64,000 bases of DNA from Glandiceps talaboti (Eukaryota > Hemichordata > Enteropneusta > Spengelidae): assembly GCF_964340395.1 (NCBI RefSeq), contig NC_135563.1, positions 10,641,151 through 10,705,150 of the forward strand, in the 5' to 3' direction. The position numbers were made by a program, and so were the translations under genes. This document shows, piece by piece, positions 21,701 to 32,600 of the stretch; within the stretch, counting starts at the first letter, position 1, and the number at the start of each line of letters is the position of its first letter. The notes under the pieces were generated by a model, which saw nothing but the letters and a program-made list of their open reading frames with translations, did not search any database and was not told the origin of the DNA.

Positions 21701-24415
21701 AAAATGAAAACATGGCAAATATTTGCTGTAAGTTTTGAGCAATGGATATGATAACCAAGATGTTTTTTCTTCTATTTATTCAGGTGGATACAGTCGAAGA
21801 ATTCCTCCTGGATCGGAAAAGAAAACTGCTGTGAGGGTAAGTAAAAGTGAAATATTTTGAAAAAGTCCATGATTTTTGTTACATATTTGAACACTTTTTT
21901 GCTCTATATATATATTTATGTTTGCTATGCTAAGTTTATCAATACTAAATATGTTTTATTATATTTCACCAGGGAATGTTGATCCTTATACCAGCATTCC
22001 TGTGTATAGCATTTGCGTCAACTCAAACTTTGTTGTACATCGGACTTGCCATGTTTAGTTTTGGTAAGTATAAAACTATTTGTGTCGTATTGTTTTAGGT
22101 TTTAGAACACTGATAACTCAGAGAAAGGCATATCTTAAAATTTATGATAGAAATTTGTTAGGGGGACCCTATTTTTTTTCTGTTTCTCATTACCCAACCG
22201 ACCCAAATTTTCAGCTCCAAGATCATAAAAAAATATTTTTATTTGCACCTGCCCTTAATATTTTGTGAAATAGCGCCCTCTCTGGCAAAGAATAAGTACA
22301 TGTCTGGACTGTCAATGTCATCTACGGTCATGTCGACACTTGTTCACAGACACAGCACTTTTTCCATGTCGGAAGTTATTCAAGTAGGGGGAGAACATGC
22401 CAATTGTGTAGAGAAGTTGGAAAAAGGACTTGTTGCTAGGAATCTAATAAAAAGAAGATAGAGAGGAGGAAAAGGAGAGGCAGAGAAACATGAAGAAGAT
22501 GATATTTCATTTTTTTAATTTTTGTAATCGACCAACTCATAGTTGCCATGAAAAAGTAATGAGAAACATTTTGAAAAATAGGGTCTCCCTTATCTGCTTA
22601 ATAAAATTTGCATGGCTTAAATCTGTCTCTCTTTCTTGTTTTATTTCCATAGCTTCTGCTACAGTTGTACCATGTCTGTCAACTATGGTATCTTCATATG
22701 GTAGGTAAACATTAACAATACCGATAGTTTCTGTCAGTTTTCACTCATCTAAACAGGAATTAGTGGGGCTGATGTGAAGGTCTTCTTCGATAGGTCATCA
22801 GGATTGAATAATTTGCATAATAATCACAGTTGGGATTTTAGCAAATGAATATAAATAGTTACTTTAGCCATCTAGAATCTGTGAAGGGTGCAAATGTGTT
22901 GTACATAGCACAGATACGAGTATGTACTGTCCCATGTCATGGCAAAAAAATCACAAATGAGTGTCCAGCACTGAGTGCAGGGTTCAGATTTCATACGCCT
23001 CCATGGCTGTACAAGTAGCTAGTCATATGTTGAAACCCATCTTTACAAAAACCATTGATAAAATGTAAGACTCTTTACACTGAATTGTCTCTCCAGTCTC
23101 CCTATTCTTGTTTAAAACCTTCTATAAGGAATACCTTTACTAAGTGAACTATTATTCTCAGACGACACCGATCAATGTTTCGGCTAGCCGGTATATTGTG
23201 TGGATTGTGGTTTTCAAATGATGTATGATATTATTACTGAGTAAAGAGAAGTGCAAACTAACAAACAGTGTAAGAAGCAACCACTACATGTATGATGTAG
23301 GTAACTGATATCAACATACTGTATCAAGTCCAGTAGACTAATACATGTAGACAGATGCAGATCAATTCATTGTTGTGGGCACTTGTTATGAAGATTTAAC
23401 TAATTACTAACTGTAGAGTAGAGTCAAAAACAGCACTCTTTCTGTCTACATACCTAGGAATCATTGTTCACCCGTAGATTTCCTCATCACATACTCCTTT
23501 TAAACTGCAAATAAACTTGTTATAGTCAGAAAATTGTTGAGAATAATCTGAAATTCTGCTTTATTTCTGTGTACAGGAAGTACTGATCAGAAGGGAACCG
23601 TGGTTGGTATTTTTCGATCACTTGGTGCTCTAGCCAGAGCTATAGGCCCTATAGCTGCATCTATTGGTAAGTTGACAGTGATAATCAGTTTTATAAATCT
23701 GAAATGAATTCACAATGTATTATATATTGTATTATTATATATTATATACAAAGAGTGTCACGACATGGATAAATAATAATCCAGCCATTTACAAAAATAG
23801 ACACAAACTAAATCTATTGTTCTTAAAGGCTGTAGATTACACAAGTGGGTGACAGCGGTTCCTCTGTTGTGTGATTCTAAATGAATTGAATTGAATTGAA
23901 ATTTATTCCACCAGAAATGAAAACAAAATATATACATTCTTTGAAAGTAATTCAAAACAGAATTCTGGTGAGGGCCATGGAATAGTTCCCATGGAACTAA
24001 TCAAAGTCCATGGACCAACCTTGGTTCATGAAAATTACTGCAAATTCACTCTTCAAGATAGTGTAAGGATTGGAAGTCCAAAACAGTACACTGGGGTCAG
24101 TAAAACTGTAAGGCCTCCCTACTGAGACTGTAATTAAATTTTCAATTTGATAGCTTATCACTATTGTATCAACATGTTGTGACAATAGTTTTAGTTTGTG
24201 TCTATCTTTGTAAACCAATGACTAAATTACCAGAGAGTAATATTTAAATGACTAACGATAGTCATAACATTATAATACATCATATGACGTTGCTTTATTC
24301 TTTGACAGTGTACTGGAGTATAGGATCAACCAAATGTTATACCATTGGTGGATTTCTGTTGGTGATACCAATGATACTGTTAGTCAGAATACGGCCACAT
24401 GAGGCAACAGCTTGA
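9880..24415 (+). CDS. MFSD10: MFSD10-like MFS transporter, 13 coding exons, 478 aa
   Basis: Major facilitator of the MFSD10 (TETRAN) type, a 12-helix membrane carrier; vertebrate members have been linked to organic anion efflux. Coding exons: 9880-10110, 11366-11462, 13610-13713, 15251-15409, 16556-16747, 17496-17592, 17934-18045, 20317-20372, 21784-21836, 21973-22063, 22653-22700, 23577-23666, 24309-24415. All phases close and all introns are GT-AG. Diagnostic stretches: LIDLLGFTVILPLLPSLL (TM1), GSASDVYGRRPLM (MFS motif A after TM2), RIVGGISKGNVSLSTAIV (TM4), EETLPLNKR, SMEQGKMFLFIG, GYSRRIPPGSE, VVPCLSTMVSSYG and FRSLGALARAIGP. Length 478 aa compares with about 455 in human; the excess is mostly a hydrophilic N-terminus of about 45 residues before TM1. 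The first ATG of the open frame follows an acceptor-like TTGCAG at 9733. The C-terminal codons lie inside a degenerate tandem repeat that continues into the 3' UTR. Confidence 0.93.
10280..10437. repeat. Dispersed repeat family R (GGGGTTCC type), MFSD10 intron 1
   Basis: Contains AAAAATCTACCAGAGTTCCC, TCATTTTACCAGGGTTTCC and CTGGGGTTCCTAG, with short terminal inverted symmetry (AGGGCT at the left, AGCCCT at the right). Related copies lie at about 11590-11780 (same strand) and 19455-19605 (opposite strand). All three are in introns of MFSD10. Confidence 0.55.
10688..11036. mobile_element. MITE family A, copy 1
   Basis: About 350 bp with long inverted arms. The left half (CATATGGATAAGG, then TACTTGAAAAATCAATGTG) is mirrored by the right half (ACATTGATTTTTCAAGTAGG, then CATATGACCACTTTA). 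The centre is a diverged form of the palindrome seen in copies 2 and 4. It has no coding capacity and lies in MFSD10 intron 1. Confidence 0.8.
11165..11352. repeat. Minisatellite of about 37-43 bp, five copies
   Basis: Repeats of TTTATTCAGTCTGACAGATT followed by TGTGCTATTTTTAGTACG with small indels. It ends only about 15 bp before the polypyrimidine tract and acceptor of MFSD10 coding exon 2 (11366). The local ORF is repeat-derived. Confidence 0.8.
11590..11780. repeat. Dispersed repeat family R, second copy
   Basis: Contains TAAAAATCTACCTGAGTTCC, then TCATTTTACCGGGGTTCCCC and partial internal re-duplication of the GTTCCCC/ACTAAAAT segment. It matches the copies at 10.3 kb and 19.5 kb. Confidence 0.55.
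11795..12035. repeat. Two-copy direct repeat of about 100 bp
   Basis: GTTATAGCTATA, then CTTTCCAATATTCAAT and CCAGCTTTCTCTGTGACAAC, occurs at about 11800-11890 and 11947-12035. It is in the MFSD10 intron between coding exons 2 and 3. No gene content. Confidence 0.65.
12637..12737. repeat. (CTGT)n tetranucleotide microsatellite
   Basis: About 25 units of CTGT with one GTATGTATGTATGT interruption. The ORF that spans it is low-complexity and not a gene. Confidence 0.95.
13834..14154. mobile_element. Inverted-repeat element (family G) with triplicated right arm
   Basis: Arms ATATCAAGTGTAACAGTATA and GTATACTTTTAAACTTGATA flank a short palindromic core that includes GCATGTGGCC/TGTGGCCAATTAGC. The outer right arm is present three times in tandem, at about 13961-14029, 14030-14095 and 14096-14154, each with ATGGATG(T/C)TATA and TTACTTTGGTGTTA(A)TGGG. 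A second copy of the family starts at about 63808 and runs off the window with only one outer arm visible. Confidence 0.75.
14490..14870. repeat. Dispersed repeat with (CTGT)n core
   Basis: A conserved-looking lead (GAACTGAGGTTCAGTAGTGG) runs into a (CTGT)n/(GT)n tract at 14549-14597. A diffuse tail follows with two repeats of a 'ggtttggtg / ggtcattttggtc' type phrase. No coding exon. A similar lead plus CTGT design occurs near 45.9 kb. Confidence 0.4.
15493..15787. mobile_element. MITE family B, copy 1 (diverged)
   Basis: Shares with the copies at 26.5 and 53.9 kb the order: terminal 'taactgga', GACCCAAAAATCAATTTGAT, 'catattatgt', 'cacaggtgattt', and a terminal GTTTCAGCTGTGGCTAGTG. It lies between MFSD10 coding exons 4 and 5. 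Confidence 0.6.
15974..16162. mobile_element. Short foldback element (family H), about 190 bp
   Basis: The arm ATCACGTCAGTGGCTCCAAA followed by ACCGTGTCTCAGATTT is mirrored at 16122-16162 by AAATCTGAGACACGGTTTTG followed by TAGCCACTGACGTGGTGAT. The loop is AT-rich and non-coding. It is in the MFSD10 intron between coding exons 4 and 5. Confidence 0.8.
19455..19605. repeat. Dispersed repeat family R, third copy (inverted)
   Basis: GGGAACCCCGGTA occurs three times (19467-19562) with GGTAGATTTTACCTACTTAC. It is the reverse complement of the 10.3 and 11.6 kb copies. Confidence 0.55.
19845..19991 (-). repeat. tRNA-derived SINE
   Basis: Read on the minus strand from about 19991: ACTCCCTGTGGCATAGTGGT matches a Pol III A box (TGGCATAGTGG), and about 37 nt later GGTTCAAATCC matches a B box. 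A non-tRNA tail follows. The head is tRNA-like but its stem pairing is imperfect, so it is a SINE rather than a working tRNA gene. It is in the long MFSD10 intron between coding exons 7 and 8. Confidence 0.6.
21178..21323. promoter_or_regulatory. Tandem 73-bp duplication with two CTCF-like motifs
   Basis: Two copies (21178-21250, 21251-21323) each carry TGACCACTAGGTGGCAG, at 21225-21241 and 21298-21314. This closely fits the bilaterian CTCF core CCACNAGGTGGCAG. The motif is intact in both copies while surrounding bases differ by a few substitutions. It lies in the MFSD10 intron between coding exons 8 and 9. Binding is inferred from motif alone. Confidence 0.6.
21392..21600. mobile_element. 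MITE family B, copy 2 (partial)
   Basis: Begins TTTAAAGCTGTACCAGCTGT, then AACTGG and 'caatatattgactgaaaattatt', as in the full copies. The right half is degraded and the far terminal repeat is not evident. Confidence 0.55.
22150..22480. repeat. Intronic stretch with repeat-like phrase
   Basis: A phrase resembling TTTCTCATTACCCAACCGAC recalls one at 34.46 kb (GTTTCGGTTACCCGACCCC), suggesting a shared dispersed repeat. The short ORFs here have no recognisable domain. It sits between MFSD10 coding exons 10 and 11. Confidence 0.3.
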
Positions 24416-24625
24416 TATGGACAAACACATGGTATATACATTTCATGTCAGAATACAGCCAAGTGAGGCAACAGTTTGAAATGAACATCCAGTACACATG
24501 GTAGTATGGTTTTTAATTTGAACTTGAAGCAACGATTTGAAATGGTATTCCCTTCATGCTTTAAATTTAGGAATACAAGGCAATGATTTGAAATGAACAC
24601 AGCGTATATTACATGGTATTCATTT
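24379..24625. repeat. Degenerate tandem repeat spanning the MFSD10 stop codon
   Basis: About four variant copies of a 60-70-bp unit share 'gtcagaatac(g/a)gcca', GAGGCAACAG, 'ttgaaatgaac' and 'acatggta'. The first copy is coding and contains the final residues RIRPHEATA and the stop at 24413-24415. The others, starting at about 24448, 24525 and 24570, are in the 3' UTR and increasingly diverged. Confidence 0.7.
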
Positions 24626-26028
24626 GTTTGCAAAACTCAGCAACAGTTTATTGGGCTACACTTTTTACTTTTGTATACAATTTACTCTCTGTTGAATGCC
24701 GGAGATGGGGATGGAAGGGGTGGGGGAGCAACTCCGTAGGTCATGCTACATGGAGGCTCCATGCATGGGGAGTGGTTGACAACACCATAAAATACAGACA
24801 TGGGTTACTAGGGTTGGGGATTTTCAGTAACAGAAAGGAGAATGGCAATAATTCCCATACAAGCTGACAAAGTGCTTGCTCGTAAGGTACATATGGCAAC
24901 ATTATGTGCAGTGCTCTTTTCTGAACACATTCCAATGATAATTACAGCCCTTAGCAAAAATACCGAAATATTTTATACTGATATACATAATAACACCAGT
25001 CTTAAATGAATATTGTTGGAATATTACTTTCATTTATATAAAATTTATTTTCATTTGACTTGTATGAACTGAGAAATTAACCAATGAAATGTTACTCAAC
25101 CAGGATTATGAGATCAACACTGTAAAACCAGAAGGATTGCTACTTATCCAGTGTGACTTGGAAGATTTGTGATTTTTGTTCATTTTTGTAAAATTTATTT
25201 TAGACACAGAAACTCTATGATCCTAATTTTTCAATTTTTTTTTCAAGTGAAATCGGAATGCATTGTATATGGTAAGAAAGTTGAAATTTAAAATATATAC
25301 AAAAAGAAGCAATAAAAAATATGTATTTAGAATAGTTTTTGTGAAATGATAAAATACTTTTGTATGTTATTATCTTTTCTTTTTCTTTTAACTTGGTTTT
25401 GAATGGAACAATGCAAGTTTGACCCCTGACCCTTGACCCTGACAATGTTGTGATCAGCATAGATTATGGGCTCTTAGATAATAGCAGATTATTTCAGGAA
25501 TTGTCAACATTGACAGAATTTTCATAGAAGATTAAAACAAGCTTCAAATTTCAAGAATATAAGGTTACTTTATTTAGAGCTTGTACACAGCCAACTTTCT
25601 GCAGGCCTGTGGCAGTGCAGGGCTGCAGCATTCCTGCTGCAGGACTGTGGCAGTAATGCATGCATGACTGAAAATTTTTCCCAGTGTATACCAAGTCCTT
25701 AAAACTTCAAATGGAAGTTAATGAATTTGTCACCATTTTGTTTTCAAGAAAGTTGACAAGATGGTGCAAAATATGTCAAGATATTTCCTTGAAATTTTGC
25801 ACAATCCTTGGAAAGCAATGATTTAGAATGTGTAGACAGTAATTTTTGAACAACTGCCTATGATAATTTTATTCCCTTAGCAAAAATTGCTAATAAATAT
25901 TTTCTTTTGGTAACAAACAGATTTGTAATCAGTATTTTATGCTGCAAATTCTTCACTGTAAATTCACAATTTTTTATGGTGAATATTATATGCTTGTGTA
26001 CTATTCAGGGTCTGTTTTTGTAGATAAG
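24626..26028. other. Presumed MFSD10 3' UTR and intergenic spacer
   Basis: There is no coding exon. AATAAA at 25311-25316 is a candidate poly(A) signal for MFSD10. A GC-richer block at 24700-24850 and a CTGCAGG-rich phrase near 25600-25640 are the only local features. Short ORFs on both strands look random. Confidence 0.4.
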
Positions 26029-26380
26029 TTAAAAGTGGTCAAATGGATGAGAATTGGGATTTCTAACTTATAAAACAATTTTATCATGGCATTCTACTTG
26101 AAAAATTCAATGTGAACCAACGTAGACCAAGTCCTTGTTTGTAACTCAATACATTGCAAAAAGCTATATAAAAAATGTGCTAAAAAAAGTTTGTTATTGT
26201 ACGTACAATAACAAACATTTTACACATTTATTAATCTTTTACAATTCATTGAATTACAAACAAGGACTTGGTATATGTTGTTTTACATTGATTATTCAAG
26301 TAGGAAGCCATGATAAAACTGTTTTATAAATAAAAAATCCAAAATAAATACCCAATTTTCATCCACATGACCACTCTACA
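26029..26380. mobile_element. MITE family A, copy 2
   Basis: Long imperfect inverted arms: TCAAATGGATGAGAATTGGG at the left, CCCAATTTTCATCCACATGA at the right. A perfect 28-bp central palindrome at 26189-26216 is centred on GTACGTAC and flanked by TTTGTTATT and AATAACAAA. No protein coding. It is intergenic between MFSD10 and the PLP enzyme. Confidence 0.85.
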
Positions 26381-26546
26381 TTTCATTTGAGTCAAACTAC
26401 TAGTTTATTTCATATATATATTGGTATATTAACTATTATTTTACTTGATTGAGTTTTGTACAAGTGTTTGTTTTGACATATTTTAGGTTATTATATGTAC
26501 TATTAAAAGAAGCAACATTTATTCATTTTTGACCACAGCTCACTAT

Positions 26547-26908
26547 TAAAGCTGCCCAAGCTGTAACTGGATGATTATTTTTTTCGTCAGACAATCATCA
26601 ATATATTCACTGAAAATTGTTAAAATATCTGTATTCAGACATTGTACATGTTAATTTAGTCGATTGTATCCATAAGCAGTAGGCAGCTGATAAAAATCAT
26701 GCTCACATTGGCAGTGCTGAGTTTTGGGTATGGACCCAAAAATCAGTTTGTTGGGATTTCATATACAATATTATGTATACAGATGTACAAATATTTTTAC
26801 CCACAGGGGATTCAGCACTGCTTAGGGTGTATGATATTCAAAGTAAGCCATTATAACTAACAAAAGTTGTAAAAAAAAAATGATCCAGTCACAGCTAGTG
26901 TAGCTTTA
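26547..26908. mobile_element. MITE family B, copy 3 (best preserved)
   Basis: Termini are TAAAGCTGCCCAAGCTGTAA and CACAGCTAGTGTAGCTTTA, inverted and imperfect. The interior has an internal mirrored pair around GGACCCAAAAATCAGTTTG and 'ggggattcagcactg'. About 362 bp, no coding. It lies about 165 bp from family A copy 2. Confidence 0.8.
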
Positions 26909-27458
26909 ATGTAAGCATTTATAATATGTATGTCATAACGAGGTGATGAGTGAAGTGAACCATGTTGAATGGTACACCATACTGGAAAATACTGTGGCTG
27001 TGTAATGCATAGTCAAACAGCACAAATCATATAATTTATGGTAACAGTTATACTTCTTGAGGATGTCTTGGTCAGTGTTGTTTTTTTCTTTCAACACAAA
27101 ATAAGGAAAAAAATGTATTTAAGTTATTGTTTGAAAATATACTTACTGACTAGCATAAGCCATGACATCTTATACCAAGGGTTGTTTGATTTGTATGACA
27201 TTCCTAATGAAAAGGGTTGCCATGACAAGTTACACCCAAATTCCTTTTATCTGTACAACATTCTTGGGGAAGAGATTCATTAGAGAAGACACAAAATCAA
27301 GGAATTGATTACTTTTGCAACTTTCTAATTCTGAATGCCTACTTTAACAGTAAAAAATTACCTGTCATTATGATGTTAGTTCCATTTGGGGGGGCTTGAT
27401 GAGCAATAAATATCAACTGAAATGCAATATTTAAATTACCTGACATCATGTGTTCATT

Positions 27459-28568
27459 AAAGGAAAAGTTCAGTCAGACTTATTTCTGCCTTTAGTACAC
27501 TTGTATTGATTACTGCTATAAACTTAAAGGAAAAGTCCAGTCAAACTTATTTCTGTCTTTAGTGTACTTGTACTGATTACTGCTATCAACTTAAAGGAAA
27601 AGTCCAGTCAGACTTATTTCTGCCTTTAGTACACTTGTATTGATTACTGCTATCAACTTAAAGGGAAAGTCCAGTCAGATTTATTTCTACCATAAGTACA
27701 CTTGTATTGATTAAAGACCATTAAATTAATATGATTTTGGTTGATGAAATAACACTTTGATAACTTACTCAACTTTGAAATCTTGTAAAGAAGCCCGACT
27801 GCACTTGGCATGTGTTTGGCCATTTTGGGATTTCCTGAAAACCTCTGGTGATGACATCACGTTTACCACAACTTGTGTTTTTGACAAATACAAAGTGTCA
27901 AGGTGCTTTGTTAACTTGTTTTACCATCTCTAGTGATTGATATTTGACCATATTATGACTCACACAAATTTAGTCTTCCAATATTATCTTACAGTAACTT
28001 CAGCCTATTAAAGGTCTTACATGTTGCCCAAAGAATAAAGTAATGCAATCTAAACTAAGTTGTCTGGTTTGTTTTGTTGTTGTTTTTTTTGTTTGCAAAC
28101 AAAGTTGTACACATTGGAACAGAAAGCACACAAAAGTCTGTATATTACCCTCATCTGATTGGCTGCCCTTGACAACTCAATGCCCAATGGGTTACGTTGT
28201 TGTGTTTACTGTACTTTCTGCACTGAGAATATTTGGAATAGTTTGCATTTGAGGATGCGTTGGTGTCATTCACTTTCACTTATCTCTACAGAGCTGGCAT
28301 TAATCTGAACTTCAATGGGCTGCAGTGATGCATGAACCTTGATTGGCAATTTCTGTTACATACATTGTGAACTGTTACATAGCAATTACAACATGTTAAT
28401 TTGAAGTTGCCTAGAAAGACCAATAGGTCACTTCCACCCAAGAGGACAATCGACACCATCTCCCTACTGATAATTGAAAGTGAATTATGAAACCAACGCA
28501 TTTGATCTCAATTGACATCCAAGTTATTATTAAACAAATTGAAGTCACAGAGTATCCTTTCCCTTTAA
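27459..28568. mobile_element. Inverted-repeat element with left end tandemly multiplied four times
   Basis: Left units start at 27459, 27525, 27592 and 27659, each TAAAGGAAAAGTCCAGTCAG followed by ACTTATTTCTGCC, with a period of about 66 bp. The right end is CTTTCCCTTTAA at 28557-28568, the inverse of the left terminus. The interior is non-coding; one phrase near 28290 (GAGCTGGCATTAATCTGAAC) recurs near 38345. It is between the convergent 3' ends of MFSD10 and the PLP enzyme. Confidence 0.55.
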
Positions 28569-28651
28569 GCATTGAAACGAAAACCAGTGTCATTTCAATT
28601 CTCCTCAACAGATGAGAACAAATGTTATGCATTTTATTATATAAAACTGTC

Positions 28652-28657
28652 TTTATT
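28652..28657 (-). terminator. Candidate polyadenylation signal for the PLP enzyme
   Basis: AATAAA on the minus strand, about 1 kb past the stop codon, with a second hexamer at 28633-28638. If it is used, family D copy 1 (29188-29581) is part of the 3' UTR. Other sites cannot be excluded. Confidence 0.35.
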
Positions 28658-29187
28658 CAAATTCTATACAATTAGTATATATCAATGTTCGATAAAATCT
28701 GACGTGTTCATTCATCGAAGTATTATAATTGCCTTTGTATAAAAGAAGAATAGTTTCATTCACAACTTAATTAAAATTTCTCTGTGAAGTTCTTGCTCAG
28801 CAGTGGACATTAATATGTGTTTGACATCAAACTAATCATGGTGTTTTGTGTTTTAACAAGAAATGTTTGTGATGGACAGTGAGAAGAAATACAGGATTGA
28901 AAAATCTGTAAACTATTATTTTTGATATACGAGATTAAAATTTCTGAACTTCAAAAAGTATATGAACCAGACAAATTTCTCCACAGTGCAGCATTTACCC
29001 AATGTATAAGATTAAAAACACTGAACTTGAAAAATATGTTTTTTATCAGGGAAATTTCTCCAGAAAAAGTGCAGCATTTTTCAAACTCAAACGTGGATAG
29101 TAATCCATGACTTTCCCTGTATGAGTATGTCTTTTAGATAGAAACTGATGTCTCTTCTTCCTGTCTACAGCCTCCACTGTATGACGT

Positions 29188-29581
29188 TAAAGGGGCACAA
29201 GCTGAGTTTATATGTTTTTGGGTCTAATTTTTAGTGCATATTCAAAAGGTACTCACAGTGTTCTACTTCCTCAAGCATACTTACATGTAATCATAACTTG
29301 CCATTGAATGAACTCAAAACTGGTGTAAAGATATAACTTATAAACGATCCAATGGCTTCATTTAATTAATATTCGATGTCATTATTTATACATGTAAACA
29401 AATGTTGAGGAAATCCATACAATGAAATCAACTGTTCTAACGATGCCAAAACAATAGTAATGACATAGAAGGTATACATTGACATCAACATAAATCACAC
29501 TAGGATATTTCATCAAGGTTTTATATTAGTTCTTTCATTTGAGTAACGAGATTATAAATTTTGACAGCTTGTGCCTCTTTA
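29188..29581. mobile_element. MITE family D, copy 1, directly behind the PLP enzyme stop codon
   Basis: Termini are TAAAGGGGCACAAGCTGAGT and CAGCTTGTGCCTCTTTA. The interior is AT-rich and non-coding. The right end lies about 70 bp past the stop codon of the minus-strand enzyme, so it very probably forms most of that gene's 3' UTR. Confidence 0.75.
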
Positions 29582-29650
29582 ATTAAAAAATTGAAACTTT
29601 TGTAGAACTGTAATCCCATGTACACTTTGACCCTTGCTGACCTTGACTCC

Positions 29651-32600
29651 TTAACTTTGGTGATATTTGTTGATAATTTCTTTGAGTCGATCCATGGCAA
29701 TATTGGCACCGCACATTATTAATACTACATTCAAATTCTTGTACTCTTCAGCTGTTTTCAATAGTGCTCCAATGGACAACGCAGCTGCTGTTTCGATAAT
29801 CTGAAAACGGTAAGTTGAAAAAGTGTAAAAGAATTATTCCTACTACATATTGTATTGTAATTGCTTTATTTTCACTAATGAATGAATATTAATAATAAAC
29901 GTAAACTCTCAGACACTAAAGTTACAATAGTGAAGAACCTGACAAATAACTCTAACAGAGCTAATGAATCATCTTGCCCCACTACATGATTAAACATTAT
30001 CTCAATACAGTTTGAAGTGAATAATATTACACTCGGCAAGAACGTATTCAAAAACTTACAAATCTGAATATTATTTCCATAACAATCAAAACATACTCAT
30101 CAGAAAATTAATACATTCATATTTGATTAAACTATGTAAAAGCAAAATAGAAATTATTTATTAATTTAGGTAAGTTTTGCTATCATTTTAGGAGACAAAA
30201 ATAACCGTAAACCACACAAATTAAAATAAAATTTTGGAATTTCCACTTGTGCTAATATTGGTGCTGCCTTTGGGTTCCTAAATTCTAACTGTGTATATTT
30301 TCACCATAGTTCTGTTTGGCACAAGCCTAACCAACAGCCATAGCTATAAAACTGATAAAAACTAATCTTTACTTCTGAATTCTGAAAACGTTAAATGGTC
30401 CACTGTAAACTTGATTTGGTTGTCCAAAAGAAAAAAAAATCACTGGTCATAGGACTTGGCGCACCACTGCTAAAATTCAAATCCTGAGTGCCAGAACTGA
30501 CCTTGTGATGGTGTTCTATCATGAAGTACACTCCTTTACTGATATCTTCTTCTGAGACGAGTACCCACTTATCAACATATGATTTGCATATGTCAAAGGT
30601 TATCTGAAATGAAAACAAAATTGCAAACTTCAATGGAAGTCGACATGCACACAATATAACGGTACCTTCTTTATGAATACTGGTGCTGTTACAATTTTTG
30701 TGACTGTCAAGTTATATTTCCATATTTATATGTAGCATTTAACCCCCTCTCCCTGCCCCCTCAGTTACCAGCATGATTATGTAAGCTAGCCGGGGTTTGT
30801 TTTTAAATGTACTATAAATCAAAGATATTAACATCAATTGCATTTACCGCATTTTCTTCTACTCCACCAGCTGTACCATCACAGATTGTATCATCTCCAT
30901 CAATGTCTAAAATTTTGCCTGCCTTTATACTCATTTCCATTACATGGTTCCTCTCTGGCTGAACACCAATTATCTTTTTAACAGAGTAAAAAAATGAAGA
31001 AATGCATTGAAATATGAAGCAAATCTCCACATATTGGTCAACTTACAACAATCATGAATGTATAGATGAGGCAATGGAACAGTACAGATGCAGTGTACTA
31101 ACCAATCAAAATGCACTATATATCTGGTTCACATACAAATGAGTTTTCATGCAACATCAAGATTGATTGGTACATCATCAGCTGGCCTGTACAGGACATG
31201 CATTTCACTACTACCCTCTGAACAGCATGCACAGAACAAGGTACACATTCTATGCCCTATTTGATGTCTCTAATGTTAACAGAGATTACAATGTAAAGGG
31301 TCAGCGTTATTTCAATTGGTCATATAATGAAAGATATAACCTACCCCTACTGAATTGCTAATCATTTTCAATGGTGTATTCACTAAGACTCAAACTGTAT
31401 TATTTCAATTCATACCATAATTTGGATCAGAATGGAAGGGGGGGGGGGGGGGTTAATTACTCTACTTTTCTTTTCATTGGTATATTTCTAGGCAGTGGAG
31501 TGAGATGTGATTGATGAAAAGGGTTGGCCCAATATGTCAGGTCTACAAAGTAAAAATGGTCTTTTCACTATAATATAACAAAGCAATTACAGAGCTTTCA
31601 GGATGCTCACAAACTAACATCATTTGTGTAGGTCAAAGCCCCCTTCCCTAAACAAACGTTCACAAGTGCGACATCAAACATTTATATATGATGTAAACTA
31701 TGATGAAAACTGTAGTAGTCGCACCACTACGATCAATGTAATGTAAAAACATGATTGTAAACACATTAAAATCCTACCAGAAACCCAGCATCATATCTCA
31801 CATTAGAAGCAAATTTTTATCAACTTATCAAAAGCTGTTATCATTGAAGGAGTGAAAGTTTTCCGTTGGAATTTGGTTAGAAGTGCGAAATTGAAGTTCA
31901 GCAATTGCACTGACACCAATCCCCCCCCCCCCCCCAAACCATAACGAATGAAGTTAACTTGTTGAGCTTGTGTGACATTGTGCGGTCGTTCCTTAAAGGA
32001 CAGGGTTACAGTACAAAATTCTTGGATAAATGTTATCTTATCAGTAGAGTGGTAAGGAATGCATAACATTATTTGTTTCTTGTGGGCCGACTTATTCTAT
32101 AATTTTTTCTAACAAACTGTTTTTCTTAATTTTAACACAAATTTTAGTCCTAAATCTTAACTAGTCCTTCAACATCCTGATAAAATTGTGACATAATACT
32201 TTTTTCTTATACATAAAAAGTTTGATGTTATTATTTCAGTACATATCTTACCTGTATTGATGGTTTGACTGCTTTGAGGTAGGTGGCTATTCCAGAAATC
32301 AAACCTCCTCCCCCAACTGGCACAAACACAGCATCAACTTCTGACAGGTCTTCATAGATCTCTAAACTGAATCATAAATAACAAACACACAAACATATTC
32401 ACATATTAATATACAGACATTTAGATTGCTATTACAAGAATCAATTTAAAGTGGATGAGAATTGGGTATTTATTTTGGATTTTTAATTTATTACAATTTC
32501 ACCATGGTGTCCTACTTGACAAAGTGAAACAACATACGGACCAAGTCTATGTTTGTAACTCAGTACATTGGGGAAAAAAAAAAAAAAAAGTAAAACGTTT

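Noticed and set aside
27459-27720. Possible CRISPR-like array (four regular repeats)
   Set aside because: Repeats are contiguous 66-bp tandem units without unique spacers, in animal nuclear DNA.
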